In this document: positions 24,750 through 35,814 of the stretch, one piece after another | Layout: every line of letters starts with the position of its first letter | Numbering within the stretch: position 1 is the first letter of the stretch | Assembly: GCA_051294375.1 (NCBI GenBank) | Contig: CM119264.1 | Location: 5,651,810-5,715,809, forward strand | Source of the DNA: Paraspadella gotoi | Taxonomy: Eukaryota > Chaetognatha | Direction: 5' to 3' | DNA length: 64,000 nucleotides | Made by a program: the position numbers and the translations under genes | Notes under the pieces: generated by a model | What the model was told of the DNA's origin: nothing | What the model saw: only the letters and a program-made list of their open reading frames with translations | Databases searched by the model: none

Positions 24750-24885
24750 TCGGTCGGTCGGTCGGTCGGTCGGTCGGTCGGTCGTCGTCGGTCGGTCGGT
24801 CGGTCGGTCGGTCGGTGCGTCGGTCGGTCGGTCGGTCGTCNNNNNNNNNNNNNNNNNNNNNNNNNGGTCGGTCGGTCTTACGTTA
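24750..24885. repeat. (GGTC)n microsatellite
   Basis: GGTC tetramers with occasional GTC and GCGTC interruptions, split by a 25-N gap at 24841-24865. Confidence 0.96.
24841..24865. other. Assembly gap, exactly 25 N
   Basis: Inside the (GGTC)n tract. Confidence 1.
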
Positions 24886-25580
24886 AACATGCATATGCAT
24901 GTCATAAATACATGGGCTAAGAATGTTTTTTCGTCATGGTATGTTATGTCATGTCATGAGAAAATATAAAGTCACTGCGGCGCAACACATAGGAATTACC
25001 GTTCTTGTTATATATTCAATTATGTATTTTTGCCATTACTACGTCGAATTAAATACATATAACGATCCTTCACCTCGAATCCCAATCGCCCATCAGGTTC
25101 GCTGTTATCAAACTTGAGGCGAGCGTCAGCGAAAAAATAAAAATCCCGGCCGCAAGCGATTCGCTCGCAAATAACGAATCGATGTTTGTTTCACAAACTC
25201 ACCGGTTAACGATTGTTAAAAAATTTTCACTTTTTTTATTTCGATTTTCCTTTTTCACCAACCCCACCACAAACCGCGACTCTCAAACCCGCCCACCTTC
25301 GCCGCACCCTTCATTCCCTCCACCCTACACCCTACAACACTCAAAGCGAGTTGTGTCGACGTCACGAATGCATAACGATGACAAACGAGGTTTTTTCCTT
25401 TTTTTTCCCGCTAGGTGGAGATTCCATGAATTCATGGATTCATGAAAATGGCGGGAAAACCTTCGTCGCCACAAAAAAAAAGGTAAGTTTCCTCGCAACG
25501 ACTTTTTTTTTCTCTCTAATATGACGGACGACCGTCGACCGTCCTTGAGTCAGAAACGAGACGGTAATGTTCGCCGGGGA

Positions 25581-25624
<44 letters not shown>

Positions 25625-25690
25625 AAGCGAACGGGGAAGATAACGAAGACGGCGACGAAAACGTGTGAATAATAAAAAGTCGCAACCAAG
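24880..25690 (+). repeat. Direct repeat A, copy 1
   Basis: Runs from TTACGTTAAACATGCATATG to ATAAAAAGTCGCAACCAAGG and matches 31160-32003 in the same orientation. It contains the (GAC)n tract at 25580-25624. Beyond CAACCAAGG the two copies diverge. No recognisable protein. Confidence 0.93.
25580..25624. repeat. (GAC)n microsatellite
   Basis: About fourteen GAC triplets, shared with the second copy of repeat A near 31885-31925. Confidence 0.95.
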
Positions 25691-25705
25691 GGATGGAACT
25701 GAGAC

Positions 25706-25707
<2 letters not shown>

Positions 25708-25752
<45 letters not shown>
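25708..25752. repeat. (GA)n tract
   Basis: GA repeats with two GACA interruptions, bordering the left arm of the inverted repeat. Confidence 0.95.
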
Positions 25753-25756
<4 letters not shown>

Positions 25757-26356
25757 AAAGTTCCATTAAGAAAAAAGATTGAAAATGGAAGAGACACCTG
25801 CGATTCCGCCTTCCAGAGCTCGTCACGTGACTTTGGGCTTTGTGAGAAAAGTCACGTGACGCGAAAGTGTAAGAAAAGTACTCATGAATCGTGGCTTCGG
25901 GATTTCGGCGAGTAAAAGATTAAACGTGATTCAAGATACGGATTTGAAATTTGATTTCGTGATTTTGTGAGAGGAGACCGAGAATCAACGCCAGGTGATT
26001 TTGTGTGAAAAACTCCCAGGCGATGGAATTTGATTTAGAAAAAATAACGTAAGGAAACTGAGACTTGACATGGTTTCAAATACCGCGACAGAGCATGTGG
26101 ACTCTTTTTTTGAGAAAATGGTGAAACAACAATATTATGGCGTAAACACGAAACGCCGTGAAACGTGGTGAGAGAAATATTCGAGGTGAACCTAATAAGT
26201 TGGTTTAGAAGATTAATATGTAATTTGAGCTCTTCACTTAAGCCGAGCAAAGCTGACAATCTCATCGGCAAGGTGTAAGTGCTTGAGAAAAGTGGAACTC
26301 TGGCAGCACGAAAACTTAAAAGCTTGCCTTGCTGCCGTCGTCGCCCTCGTCTGCAA

Positions 26357-26410
26357 TGGCTGAGCAGGCTAATTATCTCGTACAACCCGTGCGTACCCGG
26401 GTTCAATCCC
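26357..26410 (+). repeat. tRNA-derived SINE-like head (A and B boxes), copy 1
   Basis: An A-box-like TGGCTGAGCAGG at 26357-26368 and a B box GGTTCAATCCC at 26400-26410 are spaced as in tRNA genes. The B box sits in a T-arm-like hairpin (CCGGG pairing with CCTGG). There is no credible acceptor stem, so this is a tRNA-derived element rather than a functional tRNA. The body probably extends to about 26520. Confidence 0.6.
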
Positions 26411-27595
26411 TGGGTATCCCTGGTTTCCGGCTTAAAATGTGACGAGACCGGTTTAAACATGCCAGTGCCAGGAATCCGTCACTGATGGTCCGCAGCTCTG
26501 ACGCCAGTTGTGAGTAACCCGAGCCCTGCGCATCCCAGGCAATGCTTCCCGTTTGCCAACAGAACTTTATTTTAACGAACTCATTTTATGCGACCGAAAA
26601 AAAGGTGAGGCATCCAACGAGAGGCGAGTTTCTTCCACGAAGACGCGAGCTGCTCTTTTGTTTATATCTCTTTCTGGAAACAAACAGAGGCGAATAATGG
26701 GAAATAGACGTGACCGTTCTGCGACCACGCACCAACACCAAGCGAGATACGCTTGGCTCAAATAACAAAAAAGGACAAAAAAGGAAGAGGCATTCAATTT
26801 GGAGGAAAGGGGAACAAGTTCACCGAACTCCAAGTTTCACAAGTCGAAAAAACGCAAATCACAAACGACAAGAGAAAACAGTATTTTTTTTTCTTTGGTT
26901 TATTATCGTACTCTTAAAAAAAAATGCAAGACCAAACAACCGAAGTTTCCAAGACCGAGTCTTACTCTTTGCCACCAAGAGTTCAATGTCGTTCTCGAAT
27001 ATTCTTTAGATCAAAATTCTGAAAAAAAAAAAATAAAGAAAGAAAAAGTTTCGAAAAGAATCGTTTTTTTTCACTCTAATCTCATTAATCAAAGCTTAGT
27101 TTCCCTCGCAAGTCGAACAGATTGCATGAGGATCGGCACAAAACTGGGATTTAAAGAATTGTTTTGCTTACCCAATCCTCTTCCTCAGTTTTCTACTCTT
27201 CTTTTTTCGCTCGGTGTTTTTTTTTTCTCCTTTTTTTAATCTCGAATTACCCTTTTTGTTATTTTCTATCTTTTCCGCCATCCTTTATTTTTTTCAATTC
27301 TTTAATATGTTTCTTTATTTTTTTACCCCTCTTTTCTTTTTTTTTTTTTTCACCTACGATTTTTTTAGCTTTTATTCTTTTTTTTTATTTGTTATTTTCT
27401 TGGTTTTTTTTTTATGTTTTTCTTTCACCTTTTACGTTGGATATTTTAAACACTTTTTTTCGTGCTCACTTTTTTGTTTGCACCTGTTCGCGATACTTTT
27501 CTTGTCCTTTCATTCATTTTTTTTCACGAAGAACCAGAAGTTCCATTTATATTTTGTATAATTTAAATTGATTAGAAATTATAAATTTTATAAAA

Positions 27596-27883
27596 TTAAG
27601 AGGATGAAAAAGGACTTTCACGTTTGTATAACTTGGTTTGTTCCAGAAAGTTTTTCTATCATTTTCTCATCTTTTTTTCTTTTTTTCCTCATCGATTCTT
27701 CCTCGTATAATCATTTGTCATCCTTTTCTGTTCATTGTAACGCCCGCAGCGGCCGCCACAGCCGCCGCTGCCGCTGCCAGAGCCGCCGCGCCACCAGGCG
27801 AGAAAAGGCGGGCGAGGGAAGACGAGACCGACGACGCGAACGACGAACATGACGTCACGATAATGGGACCGCGGAACGAAGCA
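27596..27883 (+). repeat. GC-rich dispersed repeat, copy 2
   Basis: Same block as 5590-5880, forming the inner end of the left inverted arm and cut by the 25-N gap. Confidence 0.88.
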
Positions 27884-27908
27884 NNNNNNNNNNNNNNNNN
27901 NNNNNNNN
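27884..27908. other. Assembly gap, exactly 25 N
   Basis: Lies at the inner end of the left inverted arm. Comparison with the right arm shows a few tens of bases including CAGCTGATTGC are missing or replaced here. Confidence 1.
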
Positions 27909-28715
27909 GAGAGAGAGACGACCGGAGGCGTGTTTGACGTCTGCCGCTTCCACGTTGTCTCATTTAAAACCGGAAATGTCGTGAGGGGGCGCAAAGAATC
28001 GTGCAATCCCCCTTTTGCGTCTGCGTGTATCTTCCTCACCCTGCAGCCTCACCTCTGCCTCTGCCACTCAAACTAAAACTCCTGCGATTTTTATAATAAT
28101 AAAAGTACAAAAAATCTACAAAAAAATAGTAGTTTACTTTCGAAAATAAATCCGATGAGAATCTCATCTTTTTGGTTTATTCATTGTTCCATTTCTCTTT
28201 TTGTCTTTTCTCTCTTTTCTTTCCTCCCATTTTCTTTTTATAATTTTTATCCTTTCTCCTTCAATCTTCTCTTTCTTCTTCCTTTCACTTCTTTTCTCTC
28301 TTTTACTCTTTTCTCTCTTTTCTTTCCTCCCATTTTCTTTTTATAATTTTTATCCTTTCTCCTTCAATCTTCTCTCTCTTCTTCCTTTCACTTCTTTTCT
28401 CTCTTTTACTCTCTTCCTCTCCATCTCTATTTGTACTGATCTCTCTTCGTCCCTTACTGTTTTTTTCCCTTTCCTTCTATCCTATACTTTATCTCACTCC
28501 CCCTTTCTCTTTCACTCCCTCTCCATCTCTCCCTCTCACTCTCCCTCTCCTACTCACCTTCTCCCCCTCGCGACAGAATCCTTCATTCGATTCATTCATC
28601 TTTTCCTCTCTCTCTCTCTCTCGCTATCCCTCTCTCCTCTGCAATCCTCTCTCTCTCTCTCTCTCGTCTCCTCTCTCTCTCTCCTCGTCTCTTGCTTCTT
28701 GATTACAGCTGATTG
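27909..28715. other. Spacer between inverted arms
   Basis: Mixed sequence, then pyrimidine-rich sequence from about 28190 containing a tandem duplication of about 103 bp (28206-28424, landmark CTTTCCTCCCATTTTC twice), then (CT)n. No gene seen. Confidence 0.6.
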
Positions 28716-30791
28716 CTTCGTTTTCCGGCTCATACCATGTATCGTGACGTCATCGTCGTTCTCGTCGTCTTCTTCCTGCGCTTTTCTCGCCTGGTGGCGG
28801 CGGCGGCTCTGGCAGCGGCAGCGGCGGCTGTGGCGGCCGCTGCGGGCGTTACAATGACAGAAAGGATGAATGATTATACGAGGAAGAATCGATGAGGAAA
28901 AAAAGAAAAAAGATGAGAAAATGATAGAAAAACTTCTGAACAAACAAGTTAACAAACGTGAAAGTCCTTTTTCATCCTCTTAATTTTATAATTTATAAAT
29001 TTCTAATCAATTTAAATTATACAAAATAAAATGGAAACTTCTGGTTCTTCGTGAAAAAAATGAATGAAAAGAAAGAAAAGTATCGCGAACAGGGTGCAAA
29101 CAAAAAAGGAGCACGAAAAAAATGGTTAAAAATATCCAACGTAAAAGGGTGAAAGGAAAAACATAAAAAAAAACCAGAGAAAATAACAATAAAAAAAAAG
29201 AATAAAAGCTTAAAAAAATCGTAGGTGAAAAAAAAAAAAGAAAAGAGGGGTAAAAAAAATAAAGAAAAATAAAGAATTGGAAAAAAATAAAGATGGCGGA
29301 AAAGATAGAAAATAACAAAAAAGGTAATTCGAGATTAAAAAAAGGAGAAAAAAAAACCCAGAGCGAAAAAGAAGAGTAGAAACTGAGGAAGAGGATTGGG
29401 TAAGCAAAACATTCTTTAATCCCAGTTTGTGCCGATCTCTGCAACTCTGTTCGACTTGCGAGGGGAAACTAAGCTTGATTAATGAGATTTAGAGGGAAAA
29501 AAAACCGATTCTTTCGAAACTTTTTCTTTCTTTATTTTTTTTTTTTTCAGAATTGAATCTAAAGAATATTCGAGAACGACATTGAACTCTTGGTGGCAAA
29601 GAGTAAGCTCGGTCTTGAACTCGGATTGTTTGGTCTTGCATTTTTTTTTTAAGAAGTACGAATAATAACCAAAGAAAAAAAAACTCTGTTCTCTTGTCGT
29701 TTGTGATTGCGTTTTTCGACTTGTGAAACTTGGAGTTCGGTGACTTGTTCCCCTTTCCTCCAAATTGAATGCCTCTTCCTTTTTTGTCCTTTTTGTTATT
29801 TTTTGAGCCAAGCGTATTCTTCGCTTGGTGTTTGGTGCGTGGTCGCAGAACGGTCACGTCATTTCCCATTATTCGCCCTCTGTTGTTTCCAGAAAGAGAT
29901 ATAAACAAAAGAGCAGCTCGCGTCTTCGTGGAAGAAACTCGCCTCTCGTTGGATGCCTCACCTTTTTTTCGGTCGCATAAAATGAGTTCGTTTAAAATAA
30001 AAGTTCTGTGGCAACGGGAAGATTGCCTGGGATGCGCAGGGCGCGGGTTAACTCACCAACTGGCGCAGAGCCTGCGGACCATCAGTGACCGATTCCTGGC
30101 ACTGGCATGTTTAAACCGGCTCCGTCACATTTAAGCCGGAACCGGTATACCCAGGGATTGAACCCGGGACGCACGGTTGTAACGAGATAATTTAGCCTGC
30201 TCAGCCATTGAGACGAGGGCGACGACGGCAGCAAGGCAGCTTTAAGTCGTGCTGCCAGAGTTCCACTTTTCTCAGCACTTCACACCTTGCGCGACTTGAG
30301 ATTGATCAGCTTTGCTCGGCTTAAGTGAAGAGCTCAAATTACATATAATCTTCAAACCAACTTATAGGTTTCACCTCGATATTTCTCTCACCACGTTTCA
30401 CGGCGTTTCGTGTTTACGCCATAATATTGTTGTGTCACCCATTTTCTCAAAAAAGAGTCACATGCTCTGTCGGTATTTGAAACCATGTCAAGTCTCAGTT
30501 TCCTACGTGATTTTTCTTAAATCAAATTCCATCGCCTGGGAGTTTTTCACACAAATCACCTGGCGTGATTCTCGGTCTCCTCTCACAAAATCACGAAATC
30601 AAATTTCAAATCCGTTAATCTTGAATCACGTTAATCTTTTTACTCGCGAAATCCCGAAGCCACGATTCGTAGTACTTTTCTTACACTTCGCGTCACGTGA
30701 CTTTTCTCACAGCCCAAAGTCACGTGACGAGCTCTGAAGGGGAATCGCAGGTGTCTCTCCATTTTCATCGTTTTTTTCTTAATGGAACTTC

Positions 30792-30794
<3 letters not shown>
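28716..30794 (-). repeat. Right arm of the inverted repeat
   Basis: Reverse complement of 25755-27883. It carries GC-rich dispersed repeat copy 3 (28716-28985, minus), the SINE-like head (minus, B box 30154-30164, A box 30196-30207), TATAAA at 29900-29905 (plus), and GTCACGTGAC at 30692-30701 and 30719-30728. The two arms differ by frequent single-base indels. Confidence 0.93.
30154..30207 (-). repeat. tRNA-derived SINE-like head, copy 2 (in right arm)
   Basis: Reverse complement of the A and B boxes at 26357-26410: GGGATTGAACC at 30154-30164 and CCTGCTCAGCCA at 30196-30207. Confidence 0.6.
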
Positions 30795-30825
<31 letters not shown>

Positions 30826-30850
30826 NNNNNNNNNNNNNNNNNNNNNNNNN
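30826..30850. other. Assembly gap, exactly 25 N
   Basis: Joins a (CT)n tract at the end of the right arm to a noisy (GGTC)n tract. Confidence 1.
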
Positions 30851-31165
30851 CATTCGGTCGGTCGGTCGGTCGGTGGGTCGCGTCGGGTCCGCGTCGGTGT
30901 GGTCGGATCGGTCGGTCGGTCGGTCGTTCGGTCGGTCGGTCGGTCGGTCGGTCGGTCTGTTCGGGTCGGTCGGTCGGTCGGTCAGGTCGGTCGCGTCGGT
31001 CGGGTCGGTCGTCGCTCGGTCAGGGTTACAGTTGTTCGGTCGGTCGGTCGGTCGGTCGGTCGGTCGGTCGGTCGGTCGGTCGGTCGGTCGGTTCGGTCGG
31101 TCGGTCCGGCTCGGTCGGTTCTGTCGTCGCGTCCGGTCGCGGGTCGGTCGCGTCGGTCGGTCTTA
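30851..31165. repeat. (GGTC)n microsatellite with frequent interruptions
   Basis: About 310 bp of GGTC tetramers broken by single-base insertions and deletions. The same motif precedes repeat A at 24750-24885. Confidence 0.95.
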
Positions 31166-31885
31166 CGTTAAACATGCATATGCATTGTCATAAATAACAT
31201 GGGCTAAGAATGTTTTTCGTCATAGGTATTGTTATGTCATGTCATTGAGAAAATATAAAGTCACTGCGCGCAAACACATAGGAATTACCGTTCTTGTTAT
31301 ATATTCTAATTATGTTATTTTTGCCATTACTACGTCGAATTAAATACATATAACGGATCCTTCACCTTCGAATTCCCAAATCGCCCATCAGGTTCGCTGT
31401 TATAAAACTTGAGCGAAGCGGTCAGCGGAAAAAAATAAAAAATCCCGGCCGCCAAAGCGCATTCGCTTCGCAATAACGAATCGATGTTTGTTTCACAAAC
31501 TCACCGGTTAACGATTTTAAAAAATTTTCACTTTTTTTATTTCGATTTTCCTTTTTCACCAACCCCACCACAAAACCGCGACTCTCAAACCCGCCCACCT
31601 TCGGCCGACACCCTTCATTCCCTCCACCCTACACCCGTTCAACACTCAAAGCGAGTTGTGTCGAACGTCACGGAATGCATAACGATGACAAACGAGTTTT
31701 TTTCCTTTTTTTCCGCCTAGGTGGAGATCCATGAATTCATTGGATTCATGAAAATGGGCGGAAAACCTTCGTCCCACAAAAAAAAAGCGTAAGTTTCCTC
31801 GCAACGACTTTTTTTTCTCCTCTAATATGACGGACGACCGTCGACCGTCCTGAGTCAGAAACGAGACGGTAATGTTCGCCGGGGA

Positions 31886-31922
<37 letters not shown>

Positions 31923-32003
31923 GACGACGAAAGCGAACGGGAAAGATAACCGAAGACGCGCGACGAAAAAGCGTGTGAATAATAAAAAGTTCGCAACCAA
32001 GGA
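31160..32003 (+). repeat. Direct repeat A, copy 2
   Basis: Same order and orientation as 24880-25690, preceded by the same (GGTC)n, with many single-base insertions relative to copy 1. It is direct, although the block between the two copies is an inverted repeat. Confidence 0.93.
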
Positions 32004-32085
32004 GGATCTCTCTCTCTCGACGCAGCAAAAAAACGAGAGAGAGATAAAGGCTTCAATGATGGTTATGGTTATTTCCACCTCCGGA

Positions 32086-32370
32086 CGAAACTCGGGCGCC
32101 GCGATTTCTCGACGGAAGAGACTCGGGCGCCGCGACTTCTCGATGGGTGAAACTCGGGCGCCATGAATTTTCTACAAAAGAGACTCGGGTGCTGTGATTT
32201 CTCCAGAAATAAGGACTCGGGCGCTGTGATTTCTGAATGAATGAGATTCAAGCACTGCAATTTCTTGACGGAAAAGACTCGGGCGCCGAGTTTTATTTAC
32301 GGATAAGACTCTGGCGCCGCGATTTCTATGCGGATGTGATTCGGGCACCTCAATTTCTTGGTGGACTTGT
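32086..32370. repeat. 31-bp minisatellite, nine copies
   Basis: The landmark ACTCGGGCGCC recurs near 32090, 32121, 32152, 32182, 32214, 32245, 32277, 32308 and 32339, a 30-32-bp period. Most units contain GGCGCC and a following ATTTCT. Copies differ by up to about a third of positions. The period is not a multiple of three, so coding repeats are unlikely. Confidence 0.92.
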
Positions 32371-32622
32371 TCAATTCAGACTTTCGGTTCCGAAAAATCC
32401 GTCTTCATTTGTAAAGTTACAATAAATTTAGTCAATCTGTATAAAAGCAGTTTTACTCTAAGTTTGAGTTAAAATCATTTATCTTTTACGCCACCAGAAT
32501 ACGCCTTTCATTGTTTTTTATTTTATTTTTTTGCAGTTGAACCGGAATTCTCTATAAGAACCACTGATTTTGATTTTGTGAGCTTCCCTAAATAGATTTT
32601 TCTCTCTCTCTCTCTCTCTCTC

Positions 32623-32771
32623 NNNNNNNNNNNNNNNNNNNNNNNNNNNNNNNNNNNNNNNNNNNNNNNNNNNNNNNNNNNNNNNNNNNNNNNNNNNNNN
32701 NNNNNNNNNNNNNNNNNNNNNNNNNNNNNNNNNNNNNNNNNNNNNNNNNNNNNNNNNNNNNNNNNNNNNNN
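32623..32771. other. Assembly gap, 149 N
   Basis: Preceded by (CT)n from about 32600. The far side is not CT-rich. Confidence 1.
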
Positions 32772-32827
32772 TCGGGTCAATTTCGTTAATCTTTGGTAAA
32801 CGATATCTTTCTCAAGTTGCCGTCGTG

Positions 32828-32854
32828 AACGCGACGACGACGACGACGAAGTTA

Positions 32855-32891
<37 letters not shown>
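32828..32891. repeat. (GAC)n microsatellite
   Basis: Two runs of GAC triplets separated by AAGTTAAC. Confidence 0.95.
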
Positions 32892-33016
32892 TATTATGGG
32901 AAATGATTTTCCGTTGACCGCAACAAGTTTTTTCTTCGCGACTCAATAACAACACGAAATCCATCAACTCAATCTTGAAGATGATAACGAACTCATGAGG
33001 GAGAGAAGAGTGTGTC

Positions 33017-33631
33017 NNNNNNNNNNNNNNNNNNNNNNNNNNNNNNNNNNNNNNNNNNNNNNNNNNNNNNNNNNNNNNNNNNNNNNNNNNNNNNNNNNNN
33101 NNNNNNNNNNNNNNNNNNNNNNNNNNNNNNNNNNNNNNNNNNNNNNNNNNNNNNNNNNNNNNNNNNNNNNNNNNNNNNNNNNNNNNNNNNNNNNNNNNNN
33201 NNNNNNNNNNNNNNNNNNNNNNNNNNNNNNNNNNNNNNNNNNNNNNNNNNNNNNNNNNNNNNNNNNNNNNNNNNNNNNNNNNNNNNNNNNNNNNNNNNNN
33301 NNNNNNNNNNNNNNNNNNNNNNNNNNNNNNNNNNNNNNNNNNNNNNNNNNNNNNNNNNNNNNNNNNNNNNNNNNNNNNNNNNNNNNNNNNNNNNNNNNNN
33401 NNNNNNNNNNNNNNNNNNNNNNNNNNNNNNNNNNNNNNNNNNNNNNNNNNNNNNNNNNNNNNNNNNNNNNNNNNNNNNNNNNNNNNNNNNNNNNNNNNNN
33501 NNNNNNNNNNNNNNNNNNNNNNNNNNNNNNNNNNNNNNNNNNNNNNNNNNNNNNNNNNNNNNNNNNNNNNNNNNNNNNNNNNNNNNNNNNNNNNNNNNNN
33601 NNNNNNNNNNNNNNNNNNNNNNNNNNNNNNN
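33017..33631. other. Assembly gap, 615 N
   Basis: The largest gap in the window; followed by a T-run. Confidence 1.
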
Positions 33632-34159
33632 TTTTTTTTTTCTTTCTTTCTTTTAACGAATTTTATTTCTTAATTTTTCTTTTCATTTGGAACTAAAGAA
33701 GTTGAGACTAATTTTTTTTTTCCATTTTCTTTTTAAATTCAACTATTTATCTTTAATAAAAACTTCTTGAAGCGAAGATAAATTTTAGATTTTTTTTGCA
33801 ACCAAACATTTGCAATTCCTTCGCTTTAAATTTATTTCTGCAACAATTTTACGGAAGAAACTCACCTCCCTTTATTTCTACGTTTATGTAAATTTTAAAA
33901 CGTTTCTAAGTTTACTTACCTTTGAGGGAGAAGATTGCGTCCGACAGGAGACAAAGAGAGAAAATAGTAAAAAATAAAGTAATGAATTAAATAACCGAGT
34001 TACAAGAATTGACTCTGTAGAAAAAACTTGGAGAGAAGAAGAAAAAAACCCCCGTCCTTTGATCTTTGGCGCTAATGGGGCGATGTTAATGTCAAAATGA
34101 CGGAGTAGAGAGAACAAAGAATGAAGAGATGGAGGAATATGAAAAGTTGGAAGAAGAAA
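33632..34159. other. Non-coding stretch between gaps
   Basis: AT-rich sequence with T-runs. The minus-strand frame at 33884-34117 has no recognisable domain. No supported gene. Confidence 0.5.
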
Positions 34160-34644
34160 NNNNNNNNNNNNNNNNNNNNNNNNNNNNNNNNNNNNNNNNN
34201 NNNNNNNNNNNNNNNNNNNNNNNNNNNNNNNNNNNNNNNNNNNNNNNNNNNNNNNNNNNNNNNNNNNNNNNNNNNNNNNNNNNNNNNNNNNNNNNNNNNN
34301 NNNNNNNNNNNNNNNNNNNNNNNNNNNNNNNNNNNNNNNNNNNNNNNNNNNNNNNNNNNNNNNNNNNNNNNNNNNNNNNNNNNNNNNNNNNNNNNNNNNN
34401 NNNNNNNNNNNNNNNNNNNNNNNNNNNNNNNNNNNNNNNNNNNNNNNNNNNNNNNNNNNNNNNNNNNNNNNNNNNNNNNNNNNNNNNNNNNNNNNNNNNN
34501 NNNNNNNNNNNNNNNNNNNNNNNNNNNNNNNNNNNNNNNNNNNNNNNNNNNNNNNNNNNNNNNNNNNNNNNNNNNNNNNNNNNNNNNNNNNNNNNNNNNN
34601 NNNNNNNNNNNNNNNNNNNNNNNNNNNNNNNNNNNNNNNNNNNN
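34160..34644. other. Assembly gap, 485 N
   Basis: Preceded by a purine-rich run and followed by a T-run. Confidence 1.
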
Positions 34645-35029
34645 TTTTTTTTTTCGTATTTTCGTGGGTGAAAATTGGAGCCGGGATTGGTTTAATTGAT
34701 ACGACCTTTTATTATTTTTTGTTTTTATATCTTAAAAAGGAATGTAACTTTCCTTCTTTTTTTGGGGGGCAATTGAAAAATATATTGATAAAATACTGAT
34801 ATTTAATATTAAAGAAAATTCATGTCATTACAATTGCGGAGCAAAAGTAAAGTTAAAAACTCATCGTTGAATATGAATTAAACGTTTCTTTCGACAGATT
34901 TAATCAAAAGATGGAAATTAATTTTTAAACTTTTCTTTCTATTAAATCCTATTTCTTTTCTTTCAAAATCTTTCTCGTTGCTCTTTTTGTTTTCCAAAGA
35001 TTTTCTAATTCTCTCTCTCTCTCTTTATT

Positions 35030-35079
<50 letters not shown>

Positions 35080-35576
35080 CTTCTCTCTCTCTTCTCTCTC
35101 TCTCTCTCTCTCCGACCTCAGGTTTTTAGCACTGAAAATTTTCAAAGCTCCTTTCGCGCTTTCCACGCCTGCTTTTCTTTTTCGAGCCTTTTTTAGTTTT
35201 TAAATTTATCTTTCGGAAAATGTAATTTAATTTTATTTTTAATTTAAAACCGTTTTTTTAAAAAGCCCCTCTCTTTTTTAAAATCTCCTTTTTATTTAAT
35301 TGCGTTTCCTCTTCAGAAGATTTTAAACATGAAAATCCCAGCGAAATCAAAAAGAGAAAGGAAAATTGAATCGAGGAATAAACGCGCTAAGACGAAGCGA
35401 GAAACTAGAACAAAGATCAATACCAATACAATACCAATTAAAGAATTCCTTTTTTTTAAAGTTTAGCTCAATAAATCAACTATCAAAAGATATTTAAGAT
35501 TTGTAATAATCCTAAAAATGACTTTTACGACTGCATTTAAGCTTTCCCTTTACTTTTCTTGTTACTTTATTTTTTT
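34645..35576. other. AT-rich non-coding stretch with a CT tract
   Basis: Low-complexity AT-rich sequence. A (CT)n tract lies at about 35011-35111. No supported gene. Confidence 0.5.
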
Positions 35577-35660
35577 ATGAAATTGGCACAAGCAATATAA
35601 AAATTATCCATTTCATTTAATAAACATGCTATCTTGCCCCTGACTTTGGATAGACTTTTT
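35577..35660 (+). repeat. Dispersed 220-bp repeat family, truncated copy
   Basis: Starts ATGAAATTGGCACAAGCAAT and continues through TGCCCCTGACTTTGGA, matching the 5' part of the copies at 42500-42717 and 55683-55908, then diverges. Confidence 0.85.
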
Positions 35661-35737
35661 TCTCAAAATTCCTTCCTTCATCTTTTTCCGCTTTTTAAAT
35701 CAATGTCTCTCTCCTCTTTCCTTTTCTTTTCCTCCTC

Positions 35738-35762
35738 CTCCTCCTCCTCCTCCTCCTCCTCC
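35738..35762. repeat. (CTC)n microsatellite
   Basis: About eight CTC triplets. Confidence 0.93.
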
Positions 35763-35814
35763 TAATCTCCCTCCCCCTGTTTTTCATTTTCTCCACCAGG
35801 TTGTCCTTTCGATG

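Larger units (their letters stand above)
25755..27883 (+). repeat. Left arm of an inverted repeat, about 2.1 kb
   Basis: The sequence from GGAAAGTTCCATTAAG to GCGGAACGAAGCA reads as the reverse complement of 28716-30794 throughout, with scattered single-base indels. It includes two GTCACGTGAC sites (25822-25831, 25851-25860), a tRNA-like SINE head, a minus-strand TATAAA at 26661-26666, a pyrimidine-rich segment and GC-rich dispersed repeat copy 2. Open frames inside are frameshifted between the arms, which argues against conserved coding. Confidence 0.93.

Noticed and set aside
26357-26410. Functional tRNA gene
   Set aside because: A and B boxes are present but no paired acceptor stem could be found; more consistent with a tRNA-derived SINE.
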